A stretch of DNA of 43,082 bases from JBKEAJ01 sp047974415 (GCA_047974415.1 JBKECH010000149.1:1-43082); one strand, 5' to 3'. Positions 27,749-36,611 are shown, counted from the first letter of the stretch. Numbers and translations: made by a program. The notes: generated from the letters alone by a model not told the origin.

Positions 27749-29818
27749 ATGAAAAGAAAAATAGGTTTAATTTCCACAATACTTATCTATATTATGACAT
27801 CTTGTGCAGATCTAGATATTGCACCTCCAAATATTATTACGGATGATAATATGCTAAGCTCAGAAGCTGGAATGAAAATATATATGGCTCGCATGTATAG
27901 TCAGATGCCATGGGAAGATTTTAAGTTTCGACCAGGAGATGGATTTACATATAGTTCTTGGCTGATGTCGTTGGGTGTTGAAGGAACTGGCGTAGCGACT
28001 CATCGAGATGGAATTGCAAGTCCATATAGAGGAGATGGAGGCACTCCTCTATGGCAGCGTGGTCTGGCTTTTGAACTTCTTCGAGATGCGAATTATTTGA
28101 TTGAGAATTTCCCTGATTATAAAGGGAACTTTGCAGATATTACATATAACCATTTTTTGGGAGAAGCGTATTTTGTTCGAGCTTTTGTATTTACACAGAT
28201 GGCCAAACGCTATGGCGGAGTGCAATTAGTTACAGAAACTTTGGACATTGATTCGGAGGATATCCCTCGTTCATCAGAAAAGGAAACTTGGGATCAAATT
28301 CTAGCGGATTTTGATATGGCAATAGGGTTGTTGCAATCAAAAAGTCCAGTGAAAGGATATTCAAATAAGTTTGTGGCCTTGTCGTATAAGTCAGATGCAA
28401 TGCTATATGCGGGAAGTGTAGCCAAATATAATGAAACACTACCCAATAGCGGAGATTTTGGTTTGGGAAGAAAAACTGGTATTCGAGTTATTGGATTTGC
28501 AGAGGACGAATGGAGGGGTGCCTCAATCAAATATTTAACAGAAGCGTATAAATCCGCAAGAGAAGTGATGAAAGACGGGGGGTATTCATTGTATAAAGCA
28601 AAATGGGTAGCAAGTGATAAAGAGGCACAGTATCAGAATCTGTTGGATATGCTGACGGACCCCAATAGCAGTGAAAATATTTATGTAAGAGAGTATCAGT
28701 ATCCAACAATCACCCATGGTTACAATGCATATAACTTCCCGTTTCAAATGAAAGGACCCACTCCAGGGGGGTGTCCGACATTGGATTTTGTTGAGTTGTT
28801 TGATGGTCTGGGGAAACGTGCAGATGGATCTATTCCTGTTACTACTGGAAATACGAATGCAGAAGGTCAATATTTGTATTTTGATAGTCCGTTAGACTTA
28901 TTTAAGAATGCAGAGCCTCGTTTGCGAGCAATGGTCATTTTTCCAGGTGATCAGTTTAATGGCGAAGCTATTGATGTTAGGGCTGGAGTTTATAAGGGAA
29001 CTCCAACAGGTGTTTTTCCTGTAGGCAAGACTTATAATGAAGCTTCGATTGGGTATCAAACAAGTGATTGGGGGATTGGAGGAGCTAAACCGACAGAATT
29101 ATTGCTGAGTGCAACTGGTGCTGCTGGAGACATAATAGAATTGGCAGATGGTACAACAATGAAGGTGGCAGGAGCAAGCGGACCATGGTATGACAATGGA
29201 GAAACTTGTTTAACTGGTTTCTATACACGGAAATACTTATATGTAGGCACCCAATATCAATCTGGACTTGCAGAAGGTATGTCAGATCAGCCGTATATTT
29301 TATTTCGATATGCAGAAGTAATGTTGAATGCGGCAGAGGCTGGGATTGAGTTGTCCTTGGCAGGAGAAGCACTCCCTGATAAACAAGATGCAAGTTCCTT
29401 GGCAACAGAAATAGTTCAGTCTATTCAAGAGAGAGCAGGGGCAACGATTCAAGGAGTTGTTCAAGCAGATGAAGTGGGACGAAATATAGTGCGTAAGGAA
29501 AGACGAAAAGAATTGGCATTTGAACACAAATCTATGTGGGATTTGCGAAGGTGGAGAGTTCAACATCAAGGAGCAAGAAATCTATTCTGGGGATTAGAGT
29601 CTGACTTTGAATTAAAATCTACAGATGGGAATAATAGTTACCGCTTTAGAGGTTTGTATCCGTTCTATTCAACAGAGCAAAAGAAGTATTTTTTTGATGA
29701 ACGTTTTCAATGGTTGAGAACCAAAACATTTACGTATGCTCCAGTTGATTATTATTTTGAAGTTCCGCCAGGAGAGGTTGCTAAAAGTTCTGTAGTTGAT
29801 CAACAACCAAATAGGTAG
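27749..29818 (+). CDS. SusD/RagB-family glycan-binding lipoprotein (SusD2)
   Basis: A 689-residue lipoprotein, longer than typical SusD (500-600). The signal ends at Cys19 (IYIMTSCADLDIAPPN). SusD features include FVRAFVFTQMAKRYGGVQLV, PYILFRYAEVMLNAAEAGIE and the C-terminal block VRKERRKELAFEHKSMWDLRRW. The extra length lies mainly in the middle (residues about 340-500), where large ligand-loop insertions are usual. It partners SusC2 and is followed by a DUF3823-like lipoprotein gene, a common order in Bacteroidota PULs. Confidence 0.95.
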   Translation: MKRKIGLISTILIYIMTSCADLDIAPPNIITDDNMLSSEAGMKIYMARMYSQMPWEDFKFRPGDGFTYSSWLMSLGVEGTGVATHRDGIASPYRGDGGTPLWQRGLAFELLRDANYLIENFPDYKGNFADITYNHFLGEAYFVRAFVFTQMAKRYGGVQLVTETLDIDSEDIPRSSEKETWDQILADFDMAIGLLQSKSPVKGYSNKFVALSYKSDAMLYAGSVAKYNETLPNSGDFGLGRKTGIRVIGFAEDEWRGASIKYLTEAYKSAREVMKDGGYSLYKAKWVASDKEAQYQNLLDMLTDPNSSENIYVREYQYPTITHGYNAYNFPFQMKGPTPGGCPTLDFVELFDGLGKRADGSIPVTTGNTNAEGQYLYFDSPLDLFKNAEPRLRAMVIFPGDQFNGEAIDVRAGVYKGTPTGVFPVGKTYNEASIGYQTSDWGIGGAKPTELLLSATGAAGDIIELADGTTMKVAGASGPWYDNGETCLTGFYTRKYLYVGTQYQSGLAEGMSDQPYILFRYAEVMLNAAEAGIELSLAGEALPDKQDASSLATEIVQSIQERAGATIQGVVQADEVGRNIVRKERRKELAFEHKSMWDLRRWRVQHQGARNLFWGLESDFELKSTDGNNSYRFRGLYPFYSTEQKKYFFDERFQWLRTKTFTYAPVDYYFEVPPGEVAKSSVVDQQPNR

Positions 29819-29880
29819 ATAACTCTAAAGGGATAATAATTTTGTTGATTGAGTATATGATAAATTTAATAATTAAACAG

Positions 29881-30690
29881 ATGAAGAAAATTGATTTATA
29901 TATGATGCTTGTTGTGCTGATATTGTGTTCCTCATGTTCAATGTTTGAACTTGATAATTACGATGAGCCTACAGAGACAATAAAAGGAACTATAACGGAT
30001 GTGCTGACAGGTAAACCTATTCTCACAGACCAAGGTGGCGAAGGCATTAGAGTGCGTATGTTAGAACTAAGTTGGGGCGATAATGTAGGATACAATCCAG
30101 ATATTTACTGTAAATCAGATGGAACATATCAAAACACGAAGGTCTTTAAGGGGGAATACAATGTGCAAGTTGATGGTCCCTTTATTCCGCTGTATAGGAC
30201 AGACGAAAATGGAACTCCATTGCATGATGGAACATGGACTGGTGAAATTAGTGGAGTGACGGAGGTAAATTTTAAAGTGCAGCCATTTTTAAATATAGAA
30301 TGGGTTGGAGACCCTATTGTGAGTAATGGTCGGATAAAGACTAAGATTAAAGTGACTCGCGGCGTATCGAATGAGGACTTCCGTGCTGCCATCGAATCAA
30401 TGGGCAACTGGGATGATTCGTGGCAGAATGTAACAGATATACAGCTATTTGTTAGTTTGTCACCTTCGGTAGGCTATAGGGCTAGGGATGTGCGTTGGAC
30501 GGGTCAAATAGAATTTGATGGAAGTTCATTTGAAGAGTTCTTAGACAAAGAGGTGGAGATTTCTTCAGAAGGAAGTATTCCTGATGGATACGTAGTCTTT
30601 ATTAGAGCAGCAGCGCGTATTAACTACGAAACGGTAAATCAAAGAAGGTATAATTATAATGAGGCTAAGCAGGTGCTGATTGCTAATTAG
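29881..30690 (+). CDS. DUF3823-like surface lipoprotein (SusE/F position)
   Basis: I take the ATG at 29881 (269 residues), since MKKIDLYMMLVVLILCSSC is a clean lipoprotein signal with Cys19; the open frame from 29842 would bury it. The mature protein starts SMFELDNYDEPTETIKGTIT, then LTDQGGEGIRVRMLELSWGD and NTKVFKGEYNVQVDGPFIPL, all typical of DUF3823 proteins. These are two-domain beta proteins encoded next to SusC/SusD pairs and thought to bind glycan at the surface. No catalytic residues are evident. Gaps to SusD2 and to the next GH2 gene are 62 and 51 bp. Confidence 0.85.
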   Translation: MKKIDLYMMLVVLILCSSCSMFELDNYDEPTETIKGTITDVLTGKPILTDQGGEGIRVRMLELSWGDNVGYNPDIYCKSDGTYQNTKVFKGEYNVQVDGPFIPLYRTDENGTPLHDGTWTGEISGVTEVNFKVQPFLNIEWVGDPIVSNGRIKTKIKVTRGVSNEDFRAAIESMGNWDDSWQNVTDIQLFVSLSPSVGYRARDVRWTGQIEFDGSSFEEFLDKEVEISSEGSIPDGYVVFIRAAARINYETVNQRRYNYNEAKQVLIAN

Positions 30691-30741
30691 TAAATTGAAG
30701 AATAGAAAATATGATGATGTGAGAATTTTAAAATAAATAAT

Positions 30742-32589
30742 ATGATTAGAAAGAATTTAATAGGAATGCTGATGATTATATTCTTGGGCAGTGGGCTTGT
30801 CTCAAGAGCAGATGTTCCGAGAAAAGAATACCCTCGACCACAGTTTGTGCGTAATGACTGGAGCAATCTGAATGGCACATGGACTTACACTTTTGATTTT
30901 GGTATGAGTGGAAAGGAGCAAGGTCTGATGAATTCAAAAGGGTTTGAGAACAAGATTATTGTTCCGTTTGCTCCAGAAAGTAAATTGTCAGGAGTGGAAC
31001 ACACTGATTTTATTCCAGCCATGTGGTATCACCGAATTATTAGAGTAACTAAAGTGGAGAATGAGCAGATTCTGCTCAATTTTGGAGGAATAGATTATAG
31101 GTCTGAGATTTACATTGATGGTAAGTTTATAGATTCTCACTTTGGAGGAAGTTCTTCTTTTGTTGTTGACATCACAGATTTTGTAGAGAGTGAAAAAGAT
31201 CACAACTTGGTGATATATGTGGAGGATGATAATAGAAGTAGAGAACAGACAGCAGGTAAGCAGTCGCTTAGACGATACTCATACACATGCTTGTACACCC
31301 GAGTTACAGGCATATGGCAAACAGTATGGATTGAAAAGGTGAATAAATATGGGTTGAAGCATTGTAAGGTTACTCCTGATTTAGATAATAAGCAATTTGT
31401 TATTGAACCCTATTTTTATAATCTGATTGTAGGGACAAAACTAAGAATATCATTATTCGAGGGTAAAAAAATGATAAAGCGGGTTGAAACAAAGGCATCG
31501 AACTCGGCAATTGTTGCAATCCCAGTATCAAAGCCTAAATTATGGTCGCCAGATTCACCATTTCTCTATGATCTAAAATTTGAGGTGATAGACGATGAAG
31601 GGAAAGTAATTGATCGGGTAGCCAGTTATGCGGGGATGAGAAAGGTTCATTTCGAGGGAAATAAGTTCTTTTTGAATAATGAACCTTTTTATCAGCGCTT
31701 AGTGCTAGATCAGGGGTATTATCCTGATGGTCTATGGACAGCTCCTAGTGATGCTGCTTTGAAAGCAGATATCGAAATGGGACTTGCTGCAGGCTTCAAT
31801 GGAGCACGTCTTCATCAAAAAGTTTTTGAGCAACGCTATTTGTACTGGGCAGATAAACTAGGGTACGTAGTCTGGGGAGAGTCAGCTAGTTGGGGGATGG
31901 ATATGAATGATAAAGCTGCAGCGCGCAACTTTCTTACAGAATGGGAGGAGTGTATTGAAAGAGATGTTAATTCTCCATCGATAATAGTATGGTCTCCTTT
32001 AAATGAAATGTGGGATCAAGATCGAGATTTACAGAAAATTCGCCTAACCAATGATTTATATGAGGCTTGTAAGCGAATTGACCCTACTCGCCCTATAGCT
32101 ACTGCCAGTGGAGGTTTCCATACTCGAACAACGGACATATATGCAGAACATCTTTATGAACAAGACCCTAAGCGACTCTATGAACGATTGGTAGGAGGAG
32201 AAAAGGGACAGGTGTATATTCAGCATCCTAATGGCTCAGAAGCGTACGATGGAGAGGTTTATATGATTGATGAGTTTGGGGGTATTCAATGGGTTCAGAA
32301 GATGAAGGAGAAAGAAGTGGGTTCAGAAGAACAGTTTTGGGGTTACGGTAATGGTCCTCAGGATTTGGAAGAGTTTTATGGCCGCCTAGAAAAGCTAGTT
32401 GCTGTTATTATATCACTTGAGCATATACAGGGGTTTTGCTATACGCAGATTGTAGATGTTGAATTAGAAAAAAATGGCATATACACCTATGATAGGCAGC
32501 GCAAATTTGATATGGATCGAATAGCGGATATTTTTGCAATGAGCAAAGAAAAGGCTAAAAAAATAGTTGAAGAAGTTTTAGCTAATTAA
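30742..32589 (+). CDS. GH2 family glycosidase (beta-glucuronidase or beta-galactosidase type)
   Basis: A 615-residue secreted enzyme (signal peptide to about SRADV, residue 24). GH2 order is sugar-binding domain (RPQFVRNDWSNLNGTWTYTF, AMWYHRIIRV), Ig-like domain, and TIM barrel. Acid/base is Glu422 (WSPLNEMWD) and nucleophile is Glu511 (YMIDEFGGIQW). It is about half the length of the GH2 at 16140, lacking the small-chain and lectin domains. The short form with DEFGG rather than CEYAHAMGN does not point to lactose-type galactosidase; beta-glucuronidase, beta-mannosidase or beta-galactosidase remain possible. Confidence 0.9.
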   Translation: MIRKNLIGMLMIIFLGSGLVSRADVPRKEYPRPQFVRNDWSNLNGTWTYTFDFGMSGKEQGLMNSKGFENKIIVPFAPESKLSGVEHTDFIPAMWYHRIIRVTKVENEQILLNFGGIDYRSEIYIDGKFIDSHFGGSSSFVVDITDFVESEKDHNLVIYVEDDNRSREQTAGKQSLRRYSYTCLYTRVTGIWQTVWIEKVNKYGLKHCKVTPDLDNKQFVIEPYFYNLIVGTKLRISLFEGKKMIKRVETKASNSAIVAIPVSKPKLWSPDSPFLYDLKFEVIDDEGKVIDRVASYAGMRKVHFEGNKFFLNNEPFYQRLVLDQGYYPDGLWTAPSDAALKADIEMGLAAGFNGARLHQKVFEQRYLYWADKLGYVVWGESASWGMDMNDKAAARNFLTEWEECIERDVNSPSIIVWSPLNEMWDQDRDLQKIRLTNDLYEACKRIDPTRPIATASGGFHTRTTDIYAEHLYEQDPKRLYERLVGGEKGQVYIQHPNGSEAYDGEVYMIDEFGGIQWVQKMKEKEVGSEEQFWGYGNGPQDLEEFYGRLEKLVAVIISLEHIQGFCYTQIVDVELEKNGIYTYDRQRKFDMDRIADIFAMSKEKAKKIVEEVLAN

Positions 32590-32606
32590 AGTTATTCAAA
32601 AAAGAA

Positions 32607-32632
32607 TTTATGGGTAAAGGTAAGCCCATAAA
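32607..32632 (+). other. Intergenic hairpin between GH2 and GH32 genes
   Basis: TTTATGGG (32607-32614) pairs exactly with CCCATAAA (32625-32632) around a 10-base loop. No U-tract follows, so it is not a standard intrinsic terminator. It may be an mRNA processing or stability element inside the operon. Confidence 0.5.
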
Positions 32633-32651
32633 TGCCTAATAAGTGTAAAAG

Positions 32652-34286
32652 ATGAGAAAAATAAAAGGTTTAATGGTAATAGCCGTATTGTTTGCATCAG
32701 GCTTTTTGCAGGCAAGCGAAATAAGGCTTAAAATATCAAAGCGGTATTTGAATTTTCCGATATCCCATAGTCAAGATAGAGCACGAATGACATTTGAGGC
32801 TGAAGAAATTGAGCCATTAAAGATTGTTATTCGCTTAGCGCCAAACTATGCAGATTATTGGGTGTTTAAGGATATGTCGGAGTATATGGGGAAAGAAGTA
32901 CGTATTTCTTATGAAGGAGATTCAGCAGGATTGGATAATATTTATCAGTCAGATGAGATTCGAGACCATGAAATGATATACAAGGAATACAATCGTCCAC
33001 AATTTCACTTTTCTACTCGCCGCGGCTGGATAAATGATCCTAATGGCTTGGTATACTATGATGGAGAGTATCATTTGTTCTACCAACATAATCCATTTGA
33101 GAGAGATTGGGAGAATATGCACTGGGGACATGCGGTAAGTAAGGATCTAGTCCATTGGAAAGAGCTGAATGATGCCCTTTATCCAGATAAGCTAGGAACG
33201 ATGTTTTCAGGCTCAGCAGTTGTGGATCATGCCAATACTGCAGGATGGAACAATAACGGTAAGCCTGCAATGGTAGTCGCATATACAGCAGAAAGTGGAG
33301 AAAGACAGACGCAGTGTATTGCGTATAGTTTGGATAATGGTCGAACATTTACAAAATATAAGGGAAATCCAGTGATTAATACGAAGGAAAAGTGGAATAG
33401 TCGGGATACGAGAGACCCCAAGATATTTTGGTATGAACCAGGCAAGCACTGGACTATGGTGCTAAATGAAAGAGATGGACATTCTATTTATAGTTCAGCG
33501 AATTTGAAGGAGTGGAAGTATGAGAGTCATATTACTGGTTTTTGGGAGTGCCCAGAGTTGTTTGAATTGCCGATTGATGGTAATAGAAAAAAAACAAAGT
33601 GGATAATGTATGGTGCAACGGGGACGTATATGGTTGGTTCATTTAATGGTAAGGTGTTTACTCCTGAAGAAGGAAAATACTATTATACCACTGGATCTAT
33701 TTATGCTGCACAGACTTTTTCAAACATACATGACGGGCGCCGTATTCAGATAGGTTGGGGGCGGGTGGTTCATGCAGGAATGCCATTTAACGGCATGATG
33801 ATGCTGCCAACAGAGTTAACATTGAGAACGACAAAAGAAGGTGTGAGATTAGTGAATGTCCCTGTGAAAGAGACAGAGAGTTTGTTCGCTTCTGAAATTA
33901 AAAAAGAATTATTAAACTTGGATGAGGCGAATGAAGCGCTTAAAGAGTTTTATGGAGAGGATTGTTTTCGGATGAAGGCAACGCTTAAATTATCACACGC
34001 AACAAGTGCTGGATTAGATTTGTTTGGACAGCGTATAATAGACTACGATATGAATAGGACTACGATAAATGGTGTGTTCTATTCGCCTCAGGATATGACT
34101 AGCATGGAGCTTTCGGCCGACATATATGTTGATCGAACATCAGTTGAAGTATTTATTGATGGAGGACTCTACTCCTACTCGATGAATCTAAACTCGCATG
34201 ATAATAATAACAAGCTTTCTTTTTGGGGGAACAACATAGAAATTAAAAAGCTAGAAGTCTTTAGTGCAAAATCAATATGGGAATAA
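32652..34286 (+). CDS. GH32 family fructan hydrolase (levanase/inulinase-like)
   Basis: A 544-residue secreted enzyme (signal peptide to about LQASE, residue 22) that hydrolyses beta-fructosides. Residues about 23-110 form an N-terminal beta domain (DUF4980-like) common in Bacteroidota GH32. The five-bladed propeller carries the three catalytic acids: Asp129 (WINDPNG nucleophile), Asp255 (RDPKIFW transition-state stabiliser) and Glu299 (ECPELF acid/base). A C-terminal beta-sandwich follows (SVEVFIDGGLYSYS). The motifs are intact. Endo or exo action and inulin or levan preference cannot be fixed from sequence. It is the last gene before the LacI regulator. Confidence 0.95.
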   Translation: MRKIKGLMVIAVLFASGFLQASEIRLKISKRYLNFPISHSQDRARMTFEAEEIEPLKIVIRLAPNYADYWVFKDMSEYMGKEVRISYEGDSAGLDNIYQSDEIRDHEMIYKEYNRPQFHFSTRRGWINDPNGLVYYDGEYHLFYQHNPFERDWENMHWGHAVSKDLVHWKELNDALYPDKLGTMFSGSAVVDHANTAGWNNNGKPAMVVAYTAESGERQTQCIAYSLDNGRTFTKYKGNPVINTKEKWNSRDTRDPKIFWYEPGKHWTMVLNERDGHSIYSSANLKEWKYESHITGFWECPELFELPIDGNRKKTKWIMYGATGTYMVGSFNGKVFTPEEGKYYYTTGSIYAAQTFSNIHDGRRIQIGWGRVVHAGMPFNGMMMLPTELTLRTTKEGVRLVNVPVKETESLFASEIKKELLNLDEANEALKEFYGEDCFRMKATLKLSHATSAGLDLFGQRIIDYDMNRTTINGVFYSPQDMTSMELSADIYVDRTSVEVFIDGGLYSYSMNLNSHDNNNKLSFWGNNIEIKKLEVFSAKSIWE

Positions 34287-34349
34287 GTTGTTATCTGTAA
34301 ATTAAATAAGAAGACTTCATTAAAAAAGTAAAAGTAGCGTAACTTCTTC

Positions 34350-34406
34350 CTCGCAATTTGCCCTAATTAGTTATGGTTTTTTATCTTTGGATAAATAAAT
34401 TGCGAG
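34350..34406. promoter_or_regulatory. Perfect 10-bp inverted repeat framing the lacI-type gene promoter
   Basis: CTCGCAATTT (34350-34359) is exactly repeated in inverse as AAATTGCGAG (34397-34406), 37 bp apart. The right arm ends 4 bp before the start codon, and the left arm overlaps the -33 element. This placement suggests a looped operator for autoregulation, or a leader hairpin. Confidence 0.5.
34357..34389 (+). promoter_or_regulatory. Promoter of the LacI-family regulator gene
   Basis: TTTG at 34357-34360 and TATCTTTG at 34382-34389 match both the -33 and -7 Bacteroidota consensus elements exactly. The 21-bp spacer is within the usual 19-21 range. The start codon lies 22 bp downstream of the -7 element. 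Confidence 0.75.
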
Positions 34407-34410
34407 AATA

Positions 34411-35406
34411 ATGGTCAAAACATCCATGAAAATGATAGCTGAGCTATCGGGTTTTTCAAAAACAACTGTCTCTTTTGTGCTGAATGGAGTGAGCGAACAG
34501 AATAATATCAGCAAAGCTACACAAGAAAAAATATTAAGAATAGCTGAAGAACAGAGTTATAAAGTGAATCGGTTGGCACAAAGTTTAAGTACGGGGAAAA
34601 CCAATTGCTTAGGCTTTATTGTGCCAAGCATATCGAATCCCTTTTTCGGAAATTTGGCAAGAAACATAGAAAAGTTTGCAGGAGAACTCGGTTATAGCGT
34701 GATGATAGCCAGCACGGGAGAAAAGTTTGAAAGAGAACTTCAAATGTTGGAAGAATTTAGCTCAAGGTCGCTCGATGGCATTATATTAGCAACTTGTGCC
34801 CATAGAGAAGAGGAGGTGGAGGCTCTAAAGAAGATAAAAACCCCGATTGTATATGTGGATAGGGTGCCAGCCTTTTGCGATTCCTCTTATGTGGGGATAA
34901 ACAACGTGGAAGCTACCGAATTACTGGTGAAAGAGTTGATTGAAATGGGGCACAAAAAGATTGTATTAGTATCACTCACCTCCTTCTTGCCAAATATTAA
35001 AGACCGGATTGAGGGATACTCTAAGGCGATGAAGGATAACGGACTAGATAATGCGCTGATTTGGGAAATAGACTATAACGATAGAAAACAAAGTATTAAG
35101 AATATAATAGATAGCGTACTAAGTAGAGAAGATGTGCCCTATGGGTTTGTTTTCCTAAATAATGAGATGGCATCGGAAGCAATTTGGTATCTAAATAAGC
35201 ACCATAAAGATTTGGTTAGCAAAATATCGTTCTCGTGTTTCGATGACTTAGCTATGTTTGATTACGTAACTCCAAAGGTAACTTCAGCACTTCAGCCTAT
35301 TGAAGAAGTGGCAAAGCGAAGCGTAAAGATGATGGCAAACATCATCAAATCAAACAAGCCGCAAGCAGGCGTGCTGCTCGATGCAAGCATAATTAAAAGG
35401 AAATAA
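34411..35406 (+). CDS. LacI-family transcriptional regulator
   Basis: A 331-residue regulator of standard LacI size. The N-terminal HTH reads MKMIAELSGFSKTTVSFVLNG, followed by the hinge region VNRLAQSLSTGKTNCLGFIV. The periplasmic-binding-protein-like effector domain follows (SISNPFFGNLARNIEKFAGE, LDGIILATCAHREE, VYVDRVP, SFSCFDDLAMFDYVTPKVTS). Gene position between the GH32 and ROK genes, and CG-centred palindromes ahead of the SusC1 and ROK genes, suggest it is the local repressor. The inducer is likely a sugar or sugar phosphate released by these enzymes. No hybrid two-component sensor or ECF sigma/anti-sigma pair is present in the window. Confidence 0.95.
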   Translation: MVKTSMKMIAELSGFSKTTVSFVLNGVSEQNNISKATQEKILRIAEEQSYKVNRLAQSLSTGKTNCLGFIVPSISNPFFGNLARNIEKFAGELGYSVMIASTGEKFERELQMLEEFSSRSLDGIILATCAHREEEVEALKKIKTPIVYVDRVPAFCDSSYVGINNVEATELLVKELIEMGHKKIVLVSLTSFLPNIKDRIEGYSKAMKDNGLDNALIWEIDYNDRKQSIKNIIDSVLSREDVPYGFVFLNNEMASEAIWYLNKHHKDLVSKISFSCFDDLAMFDYVTPKVTSALQPIEEVAKRSVKMMANIIKSNKPQAGVLLDASIIKRK

Positions 35407-35423
35407 AGGTAAAGTAGACTTAT

Positions 35424-35444
35424 TTAAGGGGGCTATAAAAATAG
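35424..35444. repeat. Possible solo end of the MITE family seen at 1396-1590
   Basis: TTAAGGGGGCTATAAAAA (35424-35441) aligns with the MITE left end TTAAGGGGGCTTCTAAAA, differing by a short gap. No inverted partner is found nearby. It lies just upstream of the ROK -7 element. Confidence 0.35.
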
Positions 35445-35449
35445 TGCGA

Positions 35450-35457
35450 TATTTTTG
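35450..35457 (+). promoter_or_regulatory. -7 element of the ROK/GH92/GH125 operon promoter
   Basis: TATTTTTG matches TAnnTTTG fully. The -33 region has only a poor TTTA at slightly long spacing, as might be expected of a regulated promoter. An operator-like palindrome begins 13 bases downstream. Confidence 0.5.
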
Positions 35458-35470
35458 TGCAAAAATTAAT

Positions 35471-35480
35471 TAACCGGTTA
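35471..35480. promoter_or_regulatory. Candidate LacI-family operator ahead of the ROK gene
   Basis: TAACCGGTTA is a perfect palindrome centred on CG, positioned just after the probable transcription start and 13 bp before the ROK ATG. It shares the CG core and A/T-rich arms with the site at 5690-5707, although the arms are not identical. Confidence 0.55.
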
Positions 35481-35493
35481 TTTTAATTTGAGA

Positions 35494-36579
35494 ATGAATA
35501 TAAAACTAGACAAACGAATTGTTTTAACTCTTGATGCAGGAGGAACAAATTTCGTATTCAGTGCCTTGCGTGGAGGAGAGCTGTTGCTGCAGCCCATTGT
35601 TCACCCGTCACATGGACATGATTTGAAAAAGTCGCTTCAAACCATCAAAGACGGATTTCACGAGGTGATACAGCAATTGAGAGAGAAAGCCGTTGCCATA
35701 AGCTTCGCATTCCCTGGACCAGCCGATTACCCTCAAGGCATCATAGGAGATTTACCGAACTTCCCCGCCTACAAAGGAGGCATTGCCTTAGGAGCCATGC
35801 TTGAAGAGGAATTTAAAATGCCCGTATTCATTCAAAACGACGGTAACCTATTTGCTCTAGGTGAAGCCATCGGAGGCACGCTGCCTAGGATAAATGCAAA
35901 AACAAAGCAGCAATATAAAAATCTGATAGGGCTGACCTTAGGAACAGGAGTGGGCTGTGGACTCATTCATCGTGGAGAATTAATAGAGGGCGACACTTGT
36001 TGTGCTGCCGAGGTTTGGATAACAAGCAATAGCATCACCCCAAGCTGCAACACAGAAGAGGGAGTAAGCACCCGAGCTATTCTGAGAAATTACTTTAAAT
36101 ATAGTCAACTCGTTCCCGATGATACCTTGATGCCTTTCGATATTTATAAGATAGCTCAAGGAGAAAAAGAGGGAGAAAAGGAGGCAGCGCTAAAATCATT
36201 TGCAGATTTCGGTACCCACCTTGGCGATTTAATCTGCAATTTGATAGCCATCATGGATGGGGTAGTGGTCATTGGAGGAGGGCTAACTGGAGCAAAAGCA
36301 TTTTACATGCCAGCACTACTCGATGTGGTAAGAGGAAAATTTAAATGCGGACAAAACCGATTGATTCACTCCATATATTGTTTAGATAATAGTACGGAAG
36401 AGTCTAAATTCTTTCAAGACGAAATTCGGGAAGTTGAAGTGCCTTTCTCCACTAGAAAGATTAAGTACAATGAGAAACCAAAGTTGGCAATTGCTACGAG
36501 TCAATTTGATGCTAGTGAAGTTATTGCCAAAGGAGCTTACGCCTATGGGCTGAAAATGCTCGACCAAAAGGAAGATTGA
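35494..36579 (+). CDS. ROK-family sugar kinase-like protein lacking the zinc motif
   Basis: I use the ATG at 35494 (361 residues); a TTG two codons upstream is in frame but less likely. The phosphate-binding loop LTLDAGGTNFVFSALR is at about residues 11-26. The catalytic-base region is FIQNDGNLFALGEA with Asp116. GLTLGTGVGCGLIHRGELIEGD and VVVIGGGLTGAKAF are ROK/ASKHA segments. The usual CxCGxxGCxE zinc motif is absent; the matching region reads DTCCAAEVWITSNSITPSC. Kinase activity on fructose, mannose or glucose is plausible given GH32 and mannosidases nearby, but specificity is uncertain. It has no signal peptide, so it is cytoplasmic. Confidence 0.85.
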   Translation: MNIKLDKRIVLTLDAGGTNFVFSALRGGELLLQPIVHPSHGHDLKKSLQTIKDGFHEVIQQLREKAVAISFAFPGPADYPQGIIGDLPNFPAYKGGIALGAMLEEEFKMPVFIQNDGNLFALGEAIGGTLPRINAKTKQQYKNLIGLTLGTGVGCGLIHRGELIEGDTCCAAEVWITSNSITPSCNTEEGVSTRAILRNYFKYSQLVPDDTLMPFDIYKIAQGEKEGEKEAALKSFADFGTHLGDLICNLIAIMDGVVVIGGGLTGAKAFYMPALLDVVRGKFKCGQNRLIHSIYCLDNSTEESKFFQDEIREVEVPFSTRKIKYNEKPKLAIATSQFDASEVIAKGAYAYGLKMLDQKED

Positions 36580-36611
36580 TAAAGAAAGTATGAACCTGAA
36601 TAGTTTAATAT

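Noticed and set aside
34350..34406. Invertible (phase-variable) promoter at the LacI gene
   Set aside because: The inverted arms are only 10 bp and the enclosed segment 37 bp, well below known Bacteroidota invertible promoters, and one arm overlaps the -33 box. A dyad operator is more likely. No recombinase gene is nearby.
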